Below, piece after piece: positions 28,292 to 35,783 of a stretch of 64,000 nt of DNA. Position 1 is the first letter of the stretch. Each line of letters opens with the position of its first letter. The notes under the pieces were generated by a model that was not told the origin of the DNA, searched no databases, and worked only from the letters and a program-made list of their open reading frames with translations. The DNA comes from CALBTQ01 sp036725605 (GTDB lineage: Bacteria; Lernaellota; Lernaellaia; Lernaellales; Lernaellaceae), in assembly GCA_036725605.1 (NCBI GenBank), contig DAIMDW010000008.1:103820-167819 (forward strand), given 5' to 3'. A program made the position numbers and the translations under genes.

Positions 28292-29172
28292 AACGCGCGG
28301 CGATCCTGACGGTGCTGCTGCTGGCCGCGACGGCGACCGCGGCCGCGTTGGCGCCGCCGCAGTGGGAACGGCTGGGCTTCGGCATGCGCGCCGACAACAG
28401 CGGTTTACACATGAGCCTTCCGTCAATCGAGCCCACCGCGGACGAGTGGCGCAAGCTGCAGGCCGGCGAGCCGATCACCCGTTTGCTGGACGCGCCCGAC
28501 GGATCGAAGATCGCCACCATGCGGTTTTTCGCGCCCTTCGACCCGGTGACGGCCTGGATGGTCGTGACCGACGTGGAGCATTACGACCTGGTCGATTCGC
28601 TGTTTTCCGCCAGCGGCAGCACGCTGACCAAACGCCATACGCTGTGGCCCAACGCCTTCGAAAACAACGTCTGCGTGGAACAGGGGCGGCGTCGCGTGTC
28701 GCAGTTGATCGTCATTCCGCTGGTGGCGCCGCGCAAACTGTGCCTGAGCGCGTCGTACGACGCCTCGGCGTTTCCGTGGGAATGGCACATGGATCTGGCC
28801 GGGGTCGAGCGTTGCTGTGCGTCACGCTCGCGGCCGGATGTGCAGGATTATTTCAATAAGGCCGTAACGCCCAAGCGCAACCGGGAGTCGTGGTTCATTG
28901 CGCCGCTGCCGCCGTCGTTGCGCAAGACGCCGGCCGATGCGCTGCGCACCGACTGCGTGTATGTGGCCGATGTGAATCCCGGCGGCGAACTGTCCCAATT
29001 CGAGTGGCTGGCGAAAATGGCCGCCGCCGAATCGCTGCCCCAACTGGCCCGCCACATCGTCGCGCAGGGCAAACGGTGGGAACGGTTTCTCACCGACCAT
29101 TACGATTCCGCCGTGGTCGCCGCCTACCGGCAACACGTTGCGGAATATCGTAATAACATCTCCGCTAATTAA
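28288..29172 (+). CDS. secreted START/SRPBCC-like protein
   Basis: A 294-residue protein with a cleavable signal peptide (KRAAILTVLLLAATATAAALA). The start is TTG at 28288, overlapping the TGA of the upstream gene in TTGA; reading from here gives a complete signal peptide, whereas no ATG does. The mature domain looks like an SRPBCC/START-type lipid-binding fold (MRFFAPFDPVTAWMVVTDVEHY). Cysteines are scattered (CVEQG, RCC). Coupling to the dehydrogenase-like gene suggests a shared pathway, perhaps on a lipid-like substrate, but this is inference. The plus-strand frame continuing upstream is a shadow of the dehydrogenase. Confidence 0.68.
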   Translation: MKRAAILTVLLLAATATAAALAPPQWERLGFGMRADNSGLHMSLPSIEPTADEWRKLQAGEPITRLLDAPDGSKIATMRFFAPFDPVTAWMVVTDVEHYDLVDSLFSASGSTLTKRHTLWPNAFENNVCVEQGRRRVSQLIVIPLVAPRKLCLSASYDASAFPWEWHMDLAGVERCCASRSRPDVQDYFNKAVTPKRNRESWFIAPLPPSLRKTPADALRTDCVYVADVNPGGELSQFEWLAKMAAAESLPQLARHIVAQGKRWERFLTDHYDSAVVAAYRQHVAEYRNNISAN

Positions 29173-29191
29173 GGGACACCTTACTTAATTA
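29166..29191. repeat. inverted repeat TAATTAAG-N10-CTTAATTA
   Basis: Perfect 8-bp arms at 29166-29173 and 29184-29191 overlap the stop codon of the SRPBCC-like gene. The loop contains the recurrent GGGACA-type core (GGACACC). Without a strong T-run it is either a weak terminator or a REP-like palindrome. Confidence 0.5.
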
Positions 29192-29194
29192 TTC

Positions 29195-29257
29195 CTACCG
29201 CCGGCGTTTGCCGAACAGCCAGACGCCGATGGCGCCCAGCAGGTAGAGCACGACAAC
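29195..29257 (-). pseudogene. remnant of a tatC 3' end
   Basis: On the minus strand this segment reads VVVLYLLGAIGVWLFGKRRR and a TAG stop, nearly the same as the last residues of the intact TatC (LLYLLGALGVWLFGKRRR). The first 34 bp (29194-29227) are identical to 30334-30367; the rest differs mainly by conservative changes. No upstream part of tatC is present. The two copies bound an AT-rich 1.1-kb island holding a zinc-ribbon gene and yidD. This is either a displaced gene end left by insertion of an element into the tatC 3' end or a decayed paralogue. Confidence 0.8.
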
Positions 29258-29429
29258 TAATAAACAATCAACTCATTTTTGAAGAAAAAGATGGATTTGA
29301 TTTTATAATGGATTATACAATTAAATTGCTATACAACATATATAAAGGGGGTGTTTCTAATTTATGAAATCAAACAAATAAAAAGGCATCGTTAAATAGT
29401 TATTCCGTGAGGCAAAGAGGAGAAATTTT

Positions 29430-30104
29430 ATGGCACTTATTACATGTCCAGATTGTGGGAAAGAAATCAGCGATGCGGCACCTGCTTGTCCTCATTGCGG
29501 ACGGCCAAAAAATATCGAGCAAGTTACACCAATTTCTGTCGAAGAAAGAAAGGATTTACATCAGCCGGAAAATGTCGCCGTTTGTCCTTCTTGCATGAAA
29601 CCTAACTGGCAAGATTCAGAGAAATGTTATTTCTGTGGGCATACACTTATAAATAATGCGTCGAATATTTATTCAGAGAGAAACGACGGGTTGTCCGAGT
29701 TCATTGACATATCCGACTCCTTATCTCCGGCAGTGAAATCAAGACTGTTAACAAATGAACCGGCACTTGCCTATGTTCCTCCTCACGTAGCTAATGGATG
29801 TGGTACAATTCCAAATTCTAGCGATTTATTAATTACTGATAGTCGTGTCTTGATGGATAATCAAGTAAAAGGAGGTTGCACTGGAACAAAAACCGTATCG
29901 TCAAAGCATGTGGATGTGCCAATTAGACAAATTAGTTCGGTTTCAATGAGTGAAATAAAAAGTGGTTGCGGAAGTGCCCCACTAAAGGGGATTACTGTGA
30001 AAAGTGGTACTGCTGATCTTGGAACAGCCAGTTCAAAAAACTCAAAAGAAATCGAGGGAGCATTGCGAATTTTGCAGGCGCTAATACGAGCGGTTGGAAA
30101 ATAA
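29430..30104 (+). CDS. double zinc-ribbon protein with PH-like domain
   Basis: A 224-residue protein. An N-terminal zinc ribbon has CPDC and CPHC knuckles at residues 6-22, and a second has CPSC and CYFC near 50-70. The C-terminal half (about 95-220) looks like a bacterial PH-like domain (LLITDSRVLMDNQVKGG... VPIRQISSVSMSEIKSG), usually a membrane- or protein-binding module. No signal peptide or membrane helix. AGAGGAG lies upstream of the ATG at 29430. GC content is far below that of the neighbours, marking it as part of the island. Its stop and the ATG of yidD overlap by one base (TAATG), implying coupled translation and a possible membrane-assembly role. Confidence 0.75.
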   Translation: MALITCPDCGKEISDAAPACPHCGRPKNIEQVTPISVEERKDLHQPENVAVCPSCMKPNWQDSEKCYFCGHTLINNASNIYSERNDGLSEFIDISDSLSPAVKSRLLTNEPALAYVPPHVANGCGTIPNSSDLLITDSRVLMDNQVKGGCTGTKTVSSKHVDVPIRQISSVSMSEIKSGCGSAPLKGITVKSGTADLGTASSKNSKEIEGALRILQALIRAVGK

Positions 30105-30328
30105 TGACAATGAATATTTTAGTACGTTTTTCCATCGCTCTAATTGTTTGGTACCAAAAAAGGCTCTCATTACGAACGGGCTGTCAATGTCTTCATTATC
30201 CGACATGCTCAGAATTTGCAGTTTTGGCGCTCCAACGCCATGGCCTTATTAAGGGTTGGCGGATGGCTCTTTGTCGCGTCGCTGATTGTCATCCGGCTGG
30301 TGGTAGACCATATGTGGATTTTCCGTAG
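30104..30328 (+). CDS. yidD: YidD, membrane protein insertion efficiency factor
   Basis: A 74-residue protein of the YidD (UPF0161) family, a small membrane-associated factor thought to aid YidC-dependent insertion. The hallmark runs from YQKR through HYPTCSEFAVLALQRHGLIKGW to the DCHP motif, with conserved Cys pairs. Length is normal. yidD usually sits between rnpA and yidC; here it stands beside tatC and after a zinc-ribbon gene, in an AT-rich island, with the start overlapping the preceding stop. A CQCLHYP segment replaces the usual CRFxP, so this is a divergent copy and may not be the organism's only yidD. Confidence 0.85.
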   Translation: MTMNILVRFSIALIVWYQKRLSLRTGCQCLHYPTCSEFAVLALQRHGLIKGWRMALCRVADCHPAGGRPYVDFP

Positions 30329-30334
30329 ATTAAC

Positions 30335-31069
30335 CTACCGCCGGCGTTTGCCGAACAGCCAGACGCCCAGCGCGCCCAGCAGGTACAGCAGGCACAGCGG
30401 CACGGCGAGGAGGATCTGCGAGGTCACGTCGGGCGGGGTGAAGACCGCCGCGGCGATCACGATGATCACCAGGGCGTAGCGGAAGCTGCGCAGCAGACCG
30501 CGGCCGGTCACCAGTCCCAGCCGGCCGAGGATGAACATCGCCACCGGCAGCTCGAAGGCCACGCCGAACACCAGCAGCAGCTTGAGCGCGAAGGTCATGA
30601 ATTCGCCGATGCGCAGCAGGGCCATGAACGGCGCTTTGCTTTCGAATCCTTTGATCAGAAAATCGATCGCCACCGGCAGGATGCCGAAGTAGCCGAAGAC
30701 CGCGCCGCACACGAAGGTAACCGCGCTGAACATTGCGAAGAGCAGAAAGCTCAGGCGCTGCTTGCGGTAAAACACCGGCGCGACCACCCACCATCCTTCC
30801 AGAAACAGGTAGGGCGCGGCGACCAGCAGGCCGAAGACCAGGCCGATGATCACATGGGCCATGAAGGCCTCGTGCGGCGCGGTGAACACCAGCGAGCGAT
30901 CGTGGCCCATTACGGCGAGGAAGGGGTAGCGCAGCACGGCGATCAGATCGCGCGAGAACCACCAGCCGACCGACGAGGCGAGCAAAACCGCTCCGGCGCA
31001 GTACAGCAAGCGTCTGCGCAGGTACGCGAAGATCGAAAAAATGCCGGCCAGCGGCGCCGCGTCGGTCAT
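30335..31069 (-). CDS. tatC: Sec-independent protein translocase TatC
   Basis: A 244-residue polytopic inner-membrane protein with six predicted helices. It is the signal-peptide-binding core of the twin-arginine translocase. The N-terminal LRRRLLY, a first periplasmic loop with APHEAF, FELP near residue 180 and FTPPDVTSQ near residue 215 are family hallmarks. The C-terminus ends KRRR. AAGGAG lies about 12 bases before the ATG. No tatA or tatB is present in the window. A copy of its last ~20 codons lies 1.1 kb away at 29195. Confidence 0.93.
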   Translation of the reverse strand: MTDAAPLAGIFSIFAYLRRRLLYCAGAVLLASSVGWWFSRDLIAVLRYPFLAVMGHDRSLVFTAPHEAFMAHVIIGLVFGLLVAAPYLFLEGWWVVAPVFYRKQRLSFLLFAMFSAVTFVCGAVFGYFGILPVAIDFLIKGFESKAPFMALLRIGEFMTFALKLLLVFGVAFELPVAMFILGRLGLVTGRGLLRSFRYALVIIVIAAAVFTPPDVTSQILLAVPLCLLYLLGALGVWLFGKRRR

Positions 31070-31215
31070 GGGCGGTAAAAACTCCTTGGCTCCTTATGGC
31101 GACCGCGACGGACGCTGTCAAGCGCCGGTGCGAACTCGCTTGATTTTCCCCCGCCGTGTCCGCAATGATAAGCGGGCAACCGTATTAAAAGAACATCCGC
31201 CCCGGGAGCGCAACG

Positions 31216-32151
31216 ATGGATCATTTGTGGGAACAGGCCATTAAATCCCTGCAGCAAATCCTGGACATTCAGGCGTCGACCGCGATGCACCTGCTGGACA
31301 CCGCGCTGGTCATCGTGTTCTACGTGCTCGGCCGCGTGCTGGCCCGGCTGCTGGTCGGCCGGTACATCGAGCACACCGCGCGCCGTTACGCGGTGGGTAA
31401 AACCTTCAATTACCTGTTCGGCATCCTCGCGGCGATTCTGATCGTGAATATCTGGATCGGCAGCGCCAAGGGGCTGATCACCTATTTGAGCATCCTGTCG
31501 GCCGGCATCGCCATCGCCCTGCAGGATCCGCTGGTCAACTTCGCCGGCTGGTTGTTCATCATCATCCGGCGGCCGTTCGCGGTGGGCGACCGCATCGAGA
31601 TCGACGGCGTGGGCGGCGACGTGATCGACGTGCGCCTGTTTCAATTTTCGCTGATCGAAATCGGCGGCTGGGTGGCGGCGGATCAGTCGACCGGGCGCAT
31701 CATCCATCTGCCCAACGGGTTGATCTTCAAAAAGGAACTGGCCAACTACACGGCGGGCTTCAGCTTCATCTGGAACGAACTGCCGGTGACCGTGACCTTC
31801 GAAAGCAACTGGCGGAAGGCCAAGGAAATTTTGCAGCACATCGCCAACGAGCACACCTACATGAGCGTGCAGGAGGCGCAGCGCGAGCTCAAGGAAGTGT
31901 CGCACAAGTACCTCATTTATTACCGGCACCTCACGCCGATCGTCTGGACGAAGGTCGTGGACAGCGGCGTGACGCTGACCATCCGCTACCTGTGCCAGCC
32001 GCGCCGCCGCCGGGGCTCGGAAACCGAAATGTGGGAGAATATCCTCAACGCCTTCGCGACCTGTGCGGACGTCGATTTCGCCTACCCGACGACGCGCTTC
32101 TACAACAACCGCACGGAAGGCAAAGCGGACGCCAAGGCGAGTTATGAGTGA
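31216..32151 (+). CDS. MscS-family mechanosensitive channel
   Basis: A 311-residue inner-membrane channel that would release solutes under hypo-osmotic stress. Hydrophobic helices occupy about 20-110. The pore-lining TM3 is followed by the MscS beta domain (QDPLVNFAGWLFIIIRRPFAVGDRIEIDG) at about 110-175, a typical family signature. A cytoplasmic vestibule domain follows to about residue 295. The start at 31216 has GGGAGCG upstream. Divergent from tatC, with about 145 bp between. Confidence 0.92.
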   Translation: MDHLWEQAIKSLQQILDIQASTAMHLLDTALVIVFYVLGRVLARLLVGRYIEHTARRYAVGKTFNYLFGILAAILIVNIWIGSAKGLITYLSILSAGIAIALQDPLVNFAGWLFIIIRRPFAVGDRIEIDGVGGDVIDVRLFQFSLIEIGGWVAADQSTGRIIHLPNGLIFKKELANYTAGFSFIWNELPVTVTFESNWRKAKEILQHIANEHTYMSVQEAQRELKEVSHKYLIYYRHLTPIVWTKVVDSGVTLTIRYLCQPRRRRGSETEMWENILNAFATCADVDFAYPTTRFYNNRTEGKADAKASYE

Positions 32152-32205
32152 GGAGAAAAGGTCAGGAAAGGTGTCGGCTGGTACTGGATGTCCGCCTGCG
32201 CGGGC

Positions 32206-32224
32206 ATGACAAGCACCTTGTCAT
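32206..32224. repeat. perfect hairpin ATGACAAG-CAC-CTTGTCAT
   Basis: Stems of 8 bp at 32206-32213 and 32217-32224 with a 3-base loop, preceded by a GC-rich CCGCCTGCGCGGG palindrome. REP-like and lying between mscS and the IS110-family transposase; it may be part of the repeat into which the element inserted. Confidence 0.6.
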
Positions 32225-32365
32225 CTCTGAAAGCGCACAAATCAAGCCTTTTCTTTTCGGGTCTTGCCCAGTCATCTCTTCGCCCTCTTTTGGAGCATGT
32301 AAATGTTTGGGGGGCGAGTCGCATTCATCTCGCGAGCCAACGGTCGGCTCATGACAAGTCCGCGC

Positions 32366-33424
32366 TTACGCCTCCCTGACTCGACCCTGGTTGACGGCGG
32401 GATCTCGATAGGGTTCCCGCTTGGTCCACACATGATAAGCTGCTTCGGCCAAGTGCCGTGCTACAGCGCCAACAGCCTTCGCATGTCCGCGCCGAAGGCG
32501 GATTTTTCGATACAACTGACTGACATGCCGGTCGGGCAACCGTTTGTGGTTGACCGCCACCGAGTTGCCTGCTTCGACAAACGCCCAGCGCAGATAATGG
32601 TTGATGTCCGGTCGTAAGCGACCGTAACTCGTTTTCCCGCCGCTGCTGTGCACGCGCGGCGTCGTGCCCGCGTACGAAGCCAGTCGTTCGGCGCTGGCGA
32701 AGCGGCTGATGTCGCCGATCTCCAGGGCAATCGTCGCCGCCAGGATATCGCCGATGCCCGGCAGCGTTTTAAGCAGGATCATCTCCGGCGTCTGTCGCAC
32801 CAACTCACGGATGTCTTGTTCGGTGACCTGAACCTGCCCGTCGATAACATCAAGCTGATCGAGCAACAACTTGTTTGTTCGTTTGGTTTGCGGTGGTAAT
32901 TTAGCGAGACAGGCTTCCAACTGAAGGCGGCCCTTCTTGCCATACGGGTCGCTGATTCCCTGCATTTGCAATCCGTATTTGGCCAGCGCCGACGTAATCC
33001 GATTCTTCAAACGTGTACGTTGCGCAACCAGCACCATGCGTGTGCGGGTGAGCTCGCGCAGGTCGCGCAGATCGCCGGGCGGCACCCATACCGTCGGCAA
33101 GACGCCGCTACGCTGCAAGCGATTGAGGCCGTGAACATCGAGCTTGTCGGTTTTGTTGAAATTGCCCATCAACAACTTGGCCTTGCGCGGATGGACCAAC
33201 ATCGGTTTCATCCCCGCCTGTTCGATTTCATCGATGATCCAATACCAATTACCGATCGCTTCCACCGCCACCGGCGTACCGACCTCGGCATGACGCTCCA
33301 AATACGATCGAATTGCGCCGGGAGCGTGGTTAATGCGGATCTGGCGAGCACGCTGGGTTTGCCGGTCTTCCTGTTCGCAAAGAGTATAGTGCTTGTGACT
33401 ATCAAACGAGATATACTCCTTCAT
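32366..33424 (-). CDS. IS110-family transposase
   Basis: A 352-residue DEDD-type transposase. The N-terminal RuvC-like domain shows the catalytic Asp in SFDSHKHY near residue 6, Glu in VAVEAIGNW near residue 53, and the Asp pair in KTDKLDVHGL near residue 92. The C-terminal Transposase_20 domain has LPGIGDILAATIALEIGD near residue 215 and YAGTTPRVHSSGGKT near 250; the Ser there is the proposed catalytic residue of this family. The ATG at 33424 has AAGGAG seven bases upstream. It appears intact. IS110 elements use a non-coding bridge RNA from the flanking sequence. Confidence 0.93.
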   Translation of the reverse strand: MKEYISFDSHKHYTLCEQEDRQTQRARQIRINHAPGAIRSYLERHAEVGTPVAVEAIGNWYWIIDEIEQAGMKPMLVHPRKAKLLMGNFNKTDKLDVHGLNRLQRSGVLPTVWVPPGDLRDLRELTRTRMVLVAQRTRLKNRITSALAKYGLQMQGISDPYGKKGRLQLEACLAKLPPQTKRTNKLLLDQLDVIDGQVQVTEQDIRELVRQTPEMILLKTLPGIGDILAATIALEIGDISRFASAERLASYAGTTPRVHSSGGKTSYGRLRPDINHYLRWAFVEAGNSVAVNHKRLPDRHVSQLYRKIRLRRGHAKAVGAVARHLAEAAYHVWTKREPYRDPAVNQGRVREA

Positions 33425-33600
33425 GGCGCGGCTCCTTTTGGGTTGTTTGCATACCGTCATTAAACATGACGGCGAGGGGTCGCGCTTTCATATTTTCATC
33501 TCGACCGGAGCGACCCTGTCCGCCGAAGCCTAGGCGAAGGCGGAAGCGAAGTGGAGAGATCCCTTTTGTCGCTCAATGAAAAGGGATTCCTCCAATCGGC
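33425..33600 (-). ncRNA. candidate IS110 5' non-coding (bridge RNA) region
   Basis: Immediately upstream of the transposase start lies a string of strong stems: CCGTCAT/ATGACGG at 33454-33472, GGGTCGC/GCGACCC at 33477-33483 and 33510-33516, CCGCC/GGCGG at 33520-33543 around the palindrome GCCTAGGC, and ATCCCTTTT/AAAAGGGAT at 33559-33587. In the IS110 group, as opposed to the IS1111 group, the bridge RNA is encoded upstream of the transposase. The stems are seen; the assignment is inference, and the outer part may already be chromosomal. Confidence 0.45.
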
Positions 33601-33615
33601 ATGCCTGCGGCATGT
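33601..33615. repeat. REP-like hairpin CATGCC-TGC-GGCATG
   Basis: A 6-bp stem within a block containing TCATTCCGACGG on the minus strand, the look of a widespread intergenic REP-type repeat. It lies beside the IS110-family element, whose relatives are known to insert into such repeats. Confidence 0.55.
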
Positions 33616-33654
33616 CTCCGTCGGAATGACATGTGTAGAATATCTCATCAATTC

Positions 33655-33682
33655 ATAACTTATAACTCATAACTTATAACTG
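33655..33682. repeat. tandem 14-bp duplication CATAACTTATAACT
   Basis: Two perfect copies lie back to back (33655-33668 and 33669-33682), just past the stop codon of the downstream minus-strand lipoprotein gene. AT-rich and surrounded by GC-rich DNA. Confidence 0.85.
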
Positions 33683-33684
33683 TG

Positions 33685-34449
33685 TTACAAGTGCGGCATT
33701 TCCAGCAGCAGGTCGGTTTCCTTGATGGTGGAAATGTAGAAGCTCTGGTGCGTCGCGTCGTTGGGGTTCAGCAGCGGCGCGATTTCCTTGCGCGCGGCGA
33801 AGTAGTCGAAGTAACGGTCGGCGGCGGTCTCGACGAAATCGTCGGCCATCGTGCGCGCGTTGGCGGCCTCGTCGGTTTTGCCCTGCTTATCGAAGATCAT
33901 CGCCAGGCGGCGGAAGGTGCGCCCGACCTCGGCGTGCATCTTGTACAGGCGCTGCATCGAGGTCACCTTGCGGAACAGGAAGTGACGCCGGTCCTGCTCG
34001 GTCGCTTCGCCGGCGGCCTTTTTTGCTTCCAGTTCGGTTTCCCACTGGTTGAGTTTCTGGATGCTGTCGGCGATTTCCTCTTTGGTCAGATCGTAGGCGG
34101 CGCCGTAGAAGATGAACGCATCGTCGAGCTTGCCGGCCAGCAGGTACTGGTCGGCGGCGGAGAAGGCGTAGGGGCTGCACAGCATGAAGCGGCAGTCGTC
34201 GTTTTTGTATTGTTCCAGGCAGCCGAAGTACGACAGGCGGTTTTTCTCGCCGTGTTCCTCGTCGGCCGGACGACCGGGTTGGTTCATCGCCAGGCGCTGG
34301 TTGAGATAGGTCATGAGCGCCTCGCGGTTTTTCATTTCGATTTCCGGCAGCGCCGGCGCGGGGGGGGCTTCGACCGCCTGTTTTTTGCAGGCCGCCGCCG
34401 GCAACAACAAAACCAGCAGGCAACAAAGAATCGCCCAACGAATGCGCAT
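33685..34449 (-). CDS. lipoprotein of unknown function
   Basis: A 254-residue lipoprotein with signal peptide and lipobox LPAAAC at Cys21. A short Pro/Ala linker follows, then a mostly helical domain with tetratricopeptide-like character (YLLAGKLDDAFIFYGAAYDLTKEEIADSI) and several Cys (GCLEQYKNDDCRFMLC). I recognise no specific family. Its start lies 14 bases after the stop of the isochorismatase-like gene on the same strand, with GAGGAAA between, so the two are likely co-transcribed. It has no Asp stalk, unlike many lipoproteins here. Confidence 0.72.
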   Translation of the reverse strand: MRIRWAILCCLLVLLLPAAACKKQAVEAPPAPALPEIEMKNREALMTYLNQRLAMNQPGRPADEEHGEKNRLSYFGCLEQYKNDDCRFMLCSPYAFSAADQYLLAGKLDDAFIFYGAAYDLTKEEIADSIQKLNQWETELEAKKAAGEATEQDRRHFLFRKVTSMQRLYKMHAEVGRTFRRLAMIFDKQGKTDEAANARTMADDFVETAADRYFDYFAARKEIAPLLNPNDATHQSFYISTIKETDLLLEMPHL

Positions 34450-34463
34450 TTAGATTTCCTCGT

Positions 34464-35027
34464 TTATTTCAGCAGGTCGAACACGGCCTGGTGTTCGTCG
34501 GTTTTGGCGCGCACGAGCATTTCGTAGAAGAACATTTCCATCGACGAAATGATGCCGCCTTCCTCGTCGATGCGGCGCAGGCCCACGTCGGTGTTGTACG
34601 CGTCGCGGCTGGACACGCAGTCGGCGAGCACGACCATCTCCAGGTCGTGACCGTGCATGCCCACCAGCGCGGTTTGCGCCACGCACACGTGCGTCTCGAT
34701 GCCGATGAGCACCAGCGAAGCGACTTCCAGTTCCTCGACCGCCTCGACGAACGCGGGCTCGCCGAAGCAGGAAAAGGCCGTCTTGGCGATCGGCTTGTAC
34801 TCCGCGCCCAGCGTGTCCTGCACGGCGGGCAGCGTCAGGCCCAGCCCCGACGGATACTGCTCGGTGACGATGATCGGGATGTTCAATCGCTTGCAGAACT
34901 CGATGGTCTTCAGGCTGCGATCCAGCACGAGCTCGTGATTGGTCACCTTGGGGAAGAGCTTTTCCTGAATGTCGACGACGACCAACGCGGTGTCTTCACG
35001 TTGCAAAAGTCCTTCGAGCGCTTCCAT
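34464..35027 (-). CDS. isochorismatase-like cysteine hydrolase
   Basis: A 187-residue cytoplasmic hydrolase. The catalytic triad of the family is visible: Asp in VVVDIQEKLF near residue 19, Lys in PIAKTAF near residue 82 and Cys in IETHVCVAQTAL near residue 115. Closest in look to YcaC-like or nicotinamidase-related hydrolases. The substrate is not evident; a nicotinamidase role in NAD salvage is possible but not shown. GGAGG lies five bases before the ATG. It heads a two-gene operon with the lipoprotein downstream. Confidence 0.88.
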   Translation of the reverse strand: MEALEGLLQREDTALVVVDIQEKLFPKVTNHELVLDRSLKTIEFCKRLNIPIIVTEQYPSGLGLTLPAVQDTLGAEYKPIAKTAFSCFGEPAFVEAVEELEVASLVLIGIETHVCVAQTALVGMHGHDLEMVVLADCVSSRDAYNTDVGLRRIDEEGGIISSMEMFFYEMLVRAKTDEHQAVFDLLK

Positions 35028-35190
35028 CTTCGCCTCCGGGATGAAAATAGTTTGTGCCGCATCTCGATGGTATCACAAAGCAAGAGCCCGGCAAATGTCG
35101 TGGTTGGTCGAGGATGCCGGGCAGTTGAATTGGTTGCCTTCTTCCCGGACAGGTTGTTCGCAGCTTCCCCACCACGCGGTTGAACCGGAA

Positions 35191-35241
35191 GGCAATTTGT
35201 TGTTGACCACAACAGTTGTTGAATGCAACAATGTAATTGCC
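35191..35241. promoter_or_regulatory. 51-bp symmetric operator-like array upstream of marR
   Basis: Two inverted repeats, TGTTG-ACCA-CAACA (35201-35214) and TTGTTG-AATG-CAACAA (35216-35231), have centres 16 bp apart. Outer arms GGCAATT (35191-35197) and AATTGCC (35235-35241) enclose them almost symmetrically. The array ends 36 bp before the marR start. TGTTG-N4-CAACA-type palindromes suit a MarR dimer, and two adjacent sites suit cooperative autorepression. Confidence 0.7.
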
Positions 35242-35277
35242 TGGTGAGGCGATAACGGACTTGAGTCGGGAGAAGAG

Positions 35278-35772
35278 ATGACAAGCAAAACTCGTCAGAC
35301 CAGTCGGAAGCGGATTAAGCCGAAAATATCCCTCACGCCGGCACAAAAATCCCCCGGCAAGCTGCTCCATGACGCCAACATTCTCCTTGGCGCAGGGCTC
35401 GTGCAGACGCTCCAACACGAAGGACGCCGGATCTCGATCGAAGCCTGGTCGATCCTTAATCTTCTTTGGGAGGAAGATAACCTGGCTCAATTTGAGATCG
35501 GGGCGCGCATCGGCAAAGACCGACACCAAACCTCGCGGCTGATTGATTCGCTTGCACGACTGGGCCTGGTGACCCGCAAACCGATTGCCGAGGACCGTCG
35601 GATCAAGCGAGTGGTATTGACCGACGTTGGGCGCGCAGCGAAGACATCCCTCAGGCGCATCGCCGCCAAATACCTCGAGGATGCCTTTTCCGGGATCACC
35701 CAGGAGGAGTACGACGTTTTCATTCGGTGCTTGCAACACCTCGTCGACAGCTTGAAACCGACGAACGAATAA
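35278..35772 (+). CDS. MarR-family transcriptional regulator
   Basis: A 164-residue winged-helix repressor-type protein. The basic N-terminal tail (KRIKPK) precedes dimerisation helices. The winged helix is at about 60-115, with recognition-helix text DRHQTSRLIDSLARLGLVTR and wing text EDRRIKRVVLT near residues 80-125. MarR proteins usually repress a neighbouring gene until a ligand binds. The DUF169 gene begins 11 bases downstream and is the likely target, with the palindromic array upstream as the operator. GGGAGAAGAG precedes the ATG. Confidence 0.9.
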   Translation: MTSKTRQTSRKRIKPKISLTPAQKSPGKLLHDANILLGAGLVQTLQHEGRRISIEAWSILNLLWEEDNLAQFEIGARIGKDRHQTSRLIDSLARLGLVTRKPIAEDRRIKRVVLTDVGRAAKTSLRRIAAKYLEDAFSGITQEEYDVFIRCLQHLVDSLKPTNE

Positions 35773-35783
35773 AAGGAGTTCAC

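Larger units (their letters stand above)
29194..30390. mobile_element. putative AT-rich island bounded by tatC 3'-end direct repeats
   Basis: Direct repeats of at least 34 identical bases (29194-29227 and 30334-30367), extending imperfectly for about 25 more, enclose a region far more AT-rich than the flanks. The island carries a zinc-ribbon protein and a yidD gene on the plus strand, opposite to tatC. The geometry, with an intact gene at one boundary and only its 3' end at the other, is that of integration into a gene end. No integrase is present, so a deleted or non-autonomous element, or a recombination event, must be assumed. Confidence 0.55.

Noticed and set aside
30144..30479. 111-codon plus-strand frame overlapping yidD and tatC
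   Set aside because: It overlaps yidD in another frame and is antisense to tatC; yidD is a recognisable family.
32142..32365. Small frames between mscS and the IS110 transposase
   Set aside because: Short, mutually overlapping and lying across palindromic repeats; no ribosome sites.
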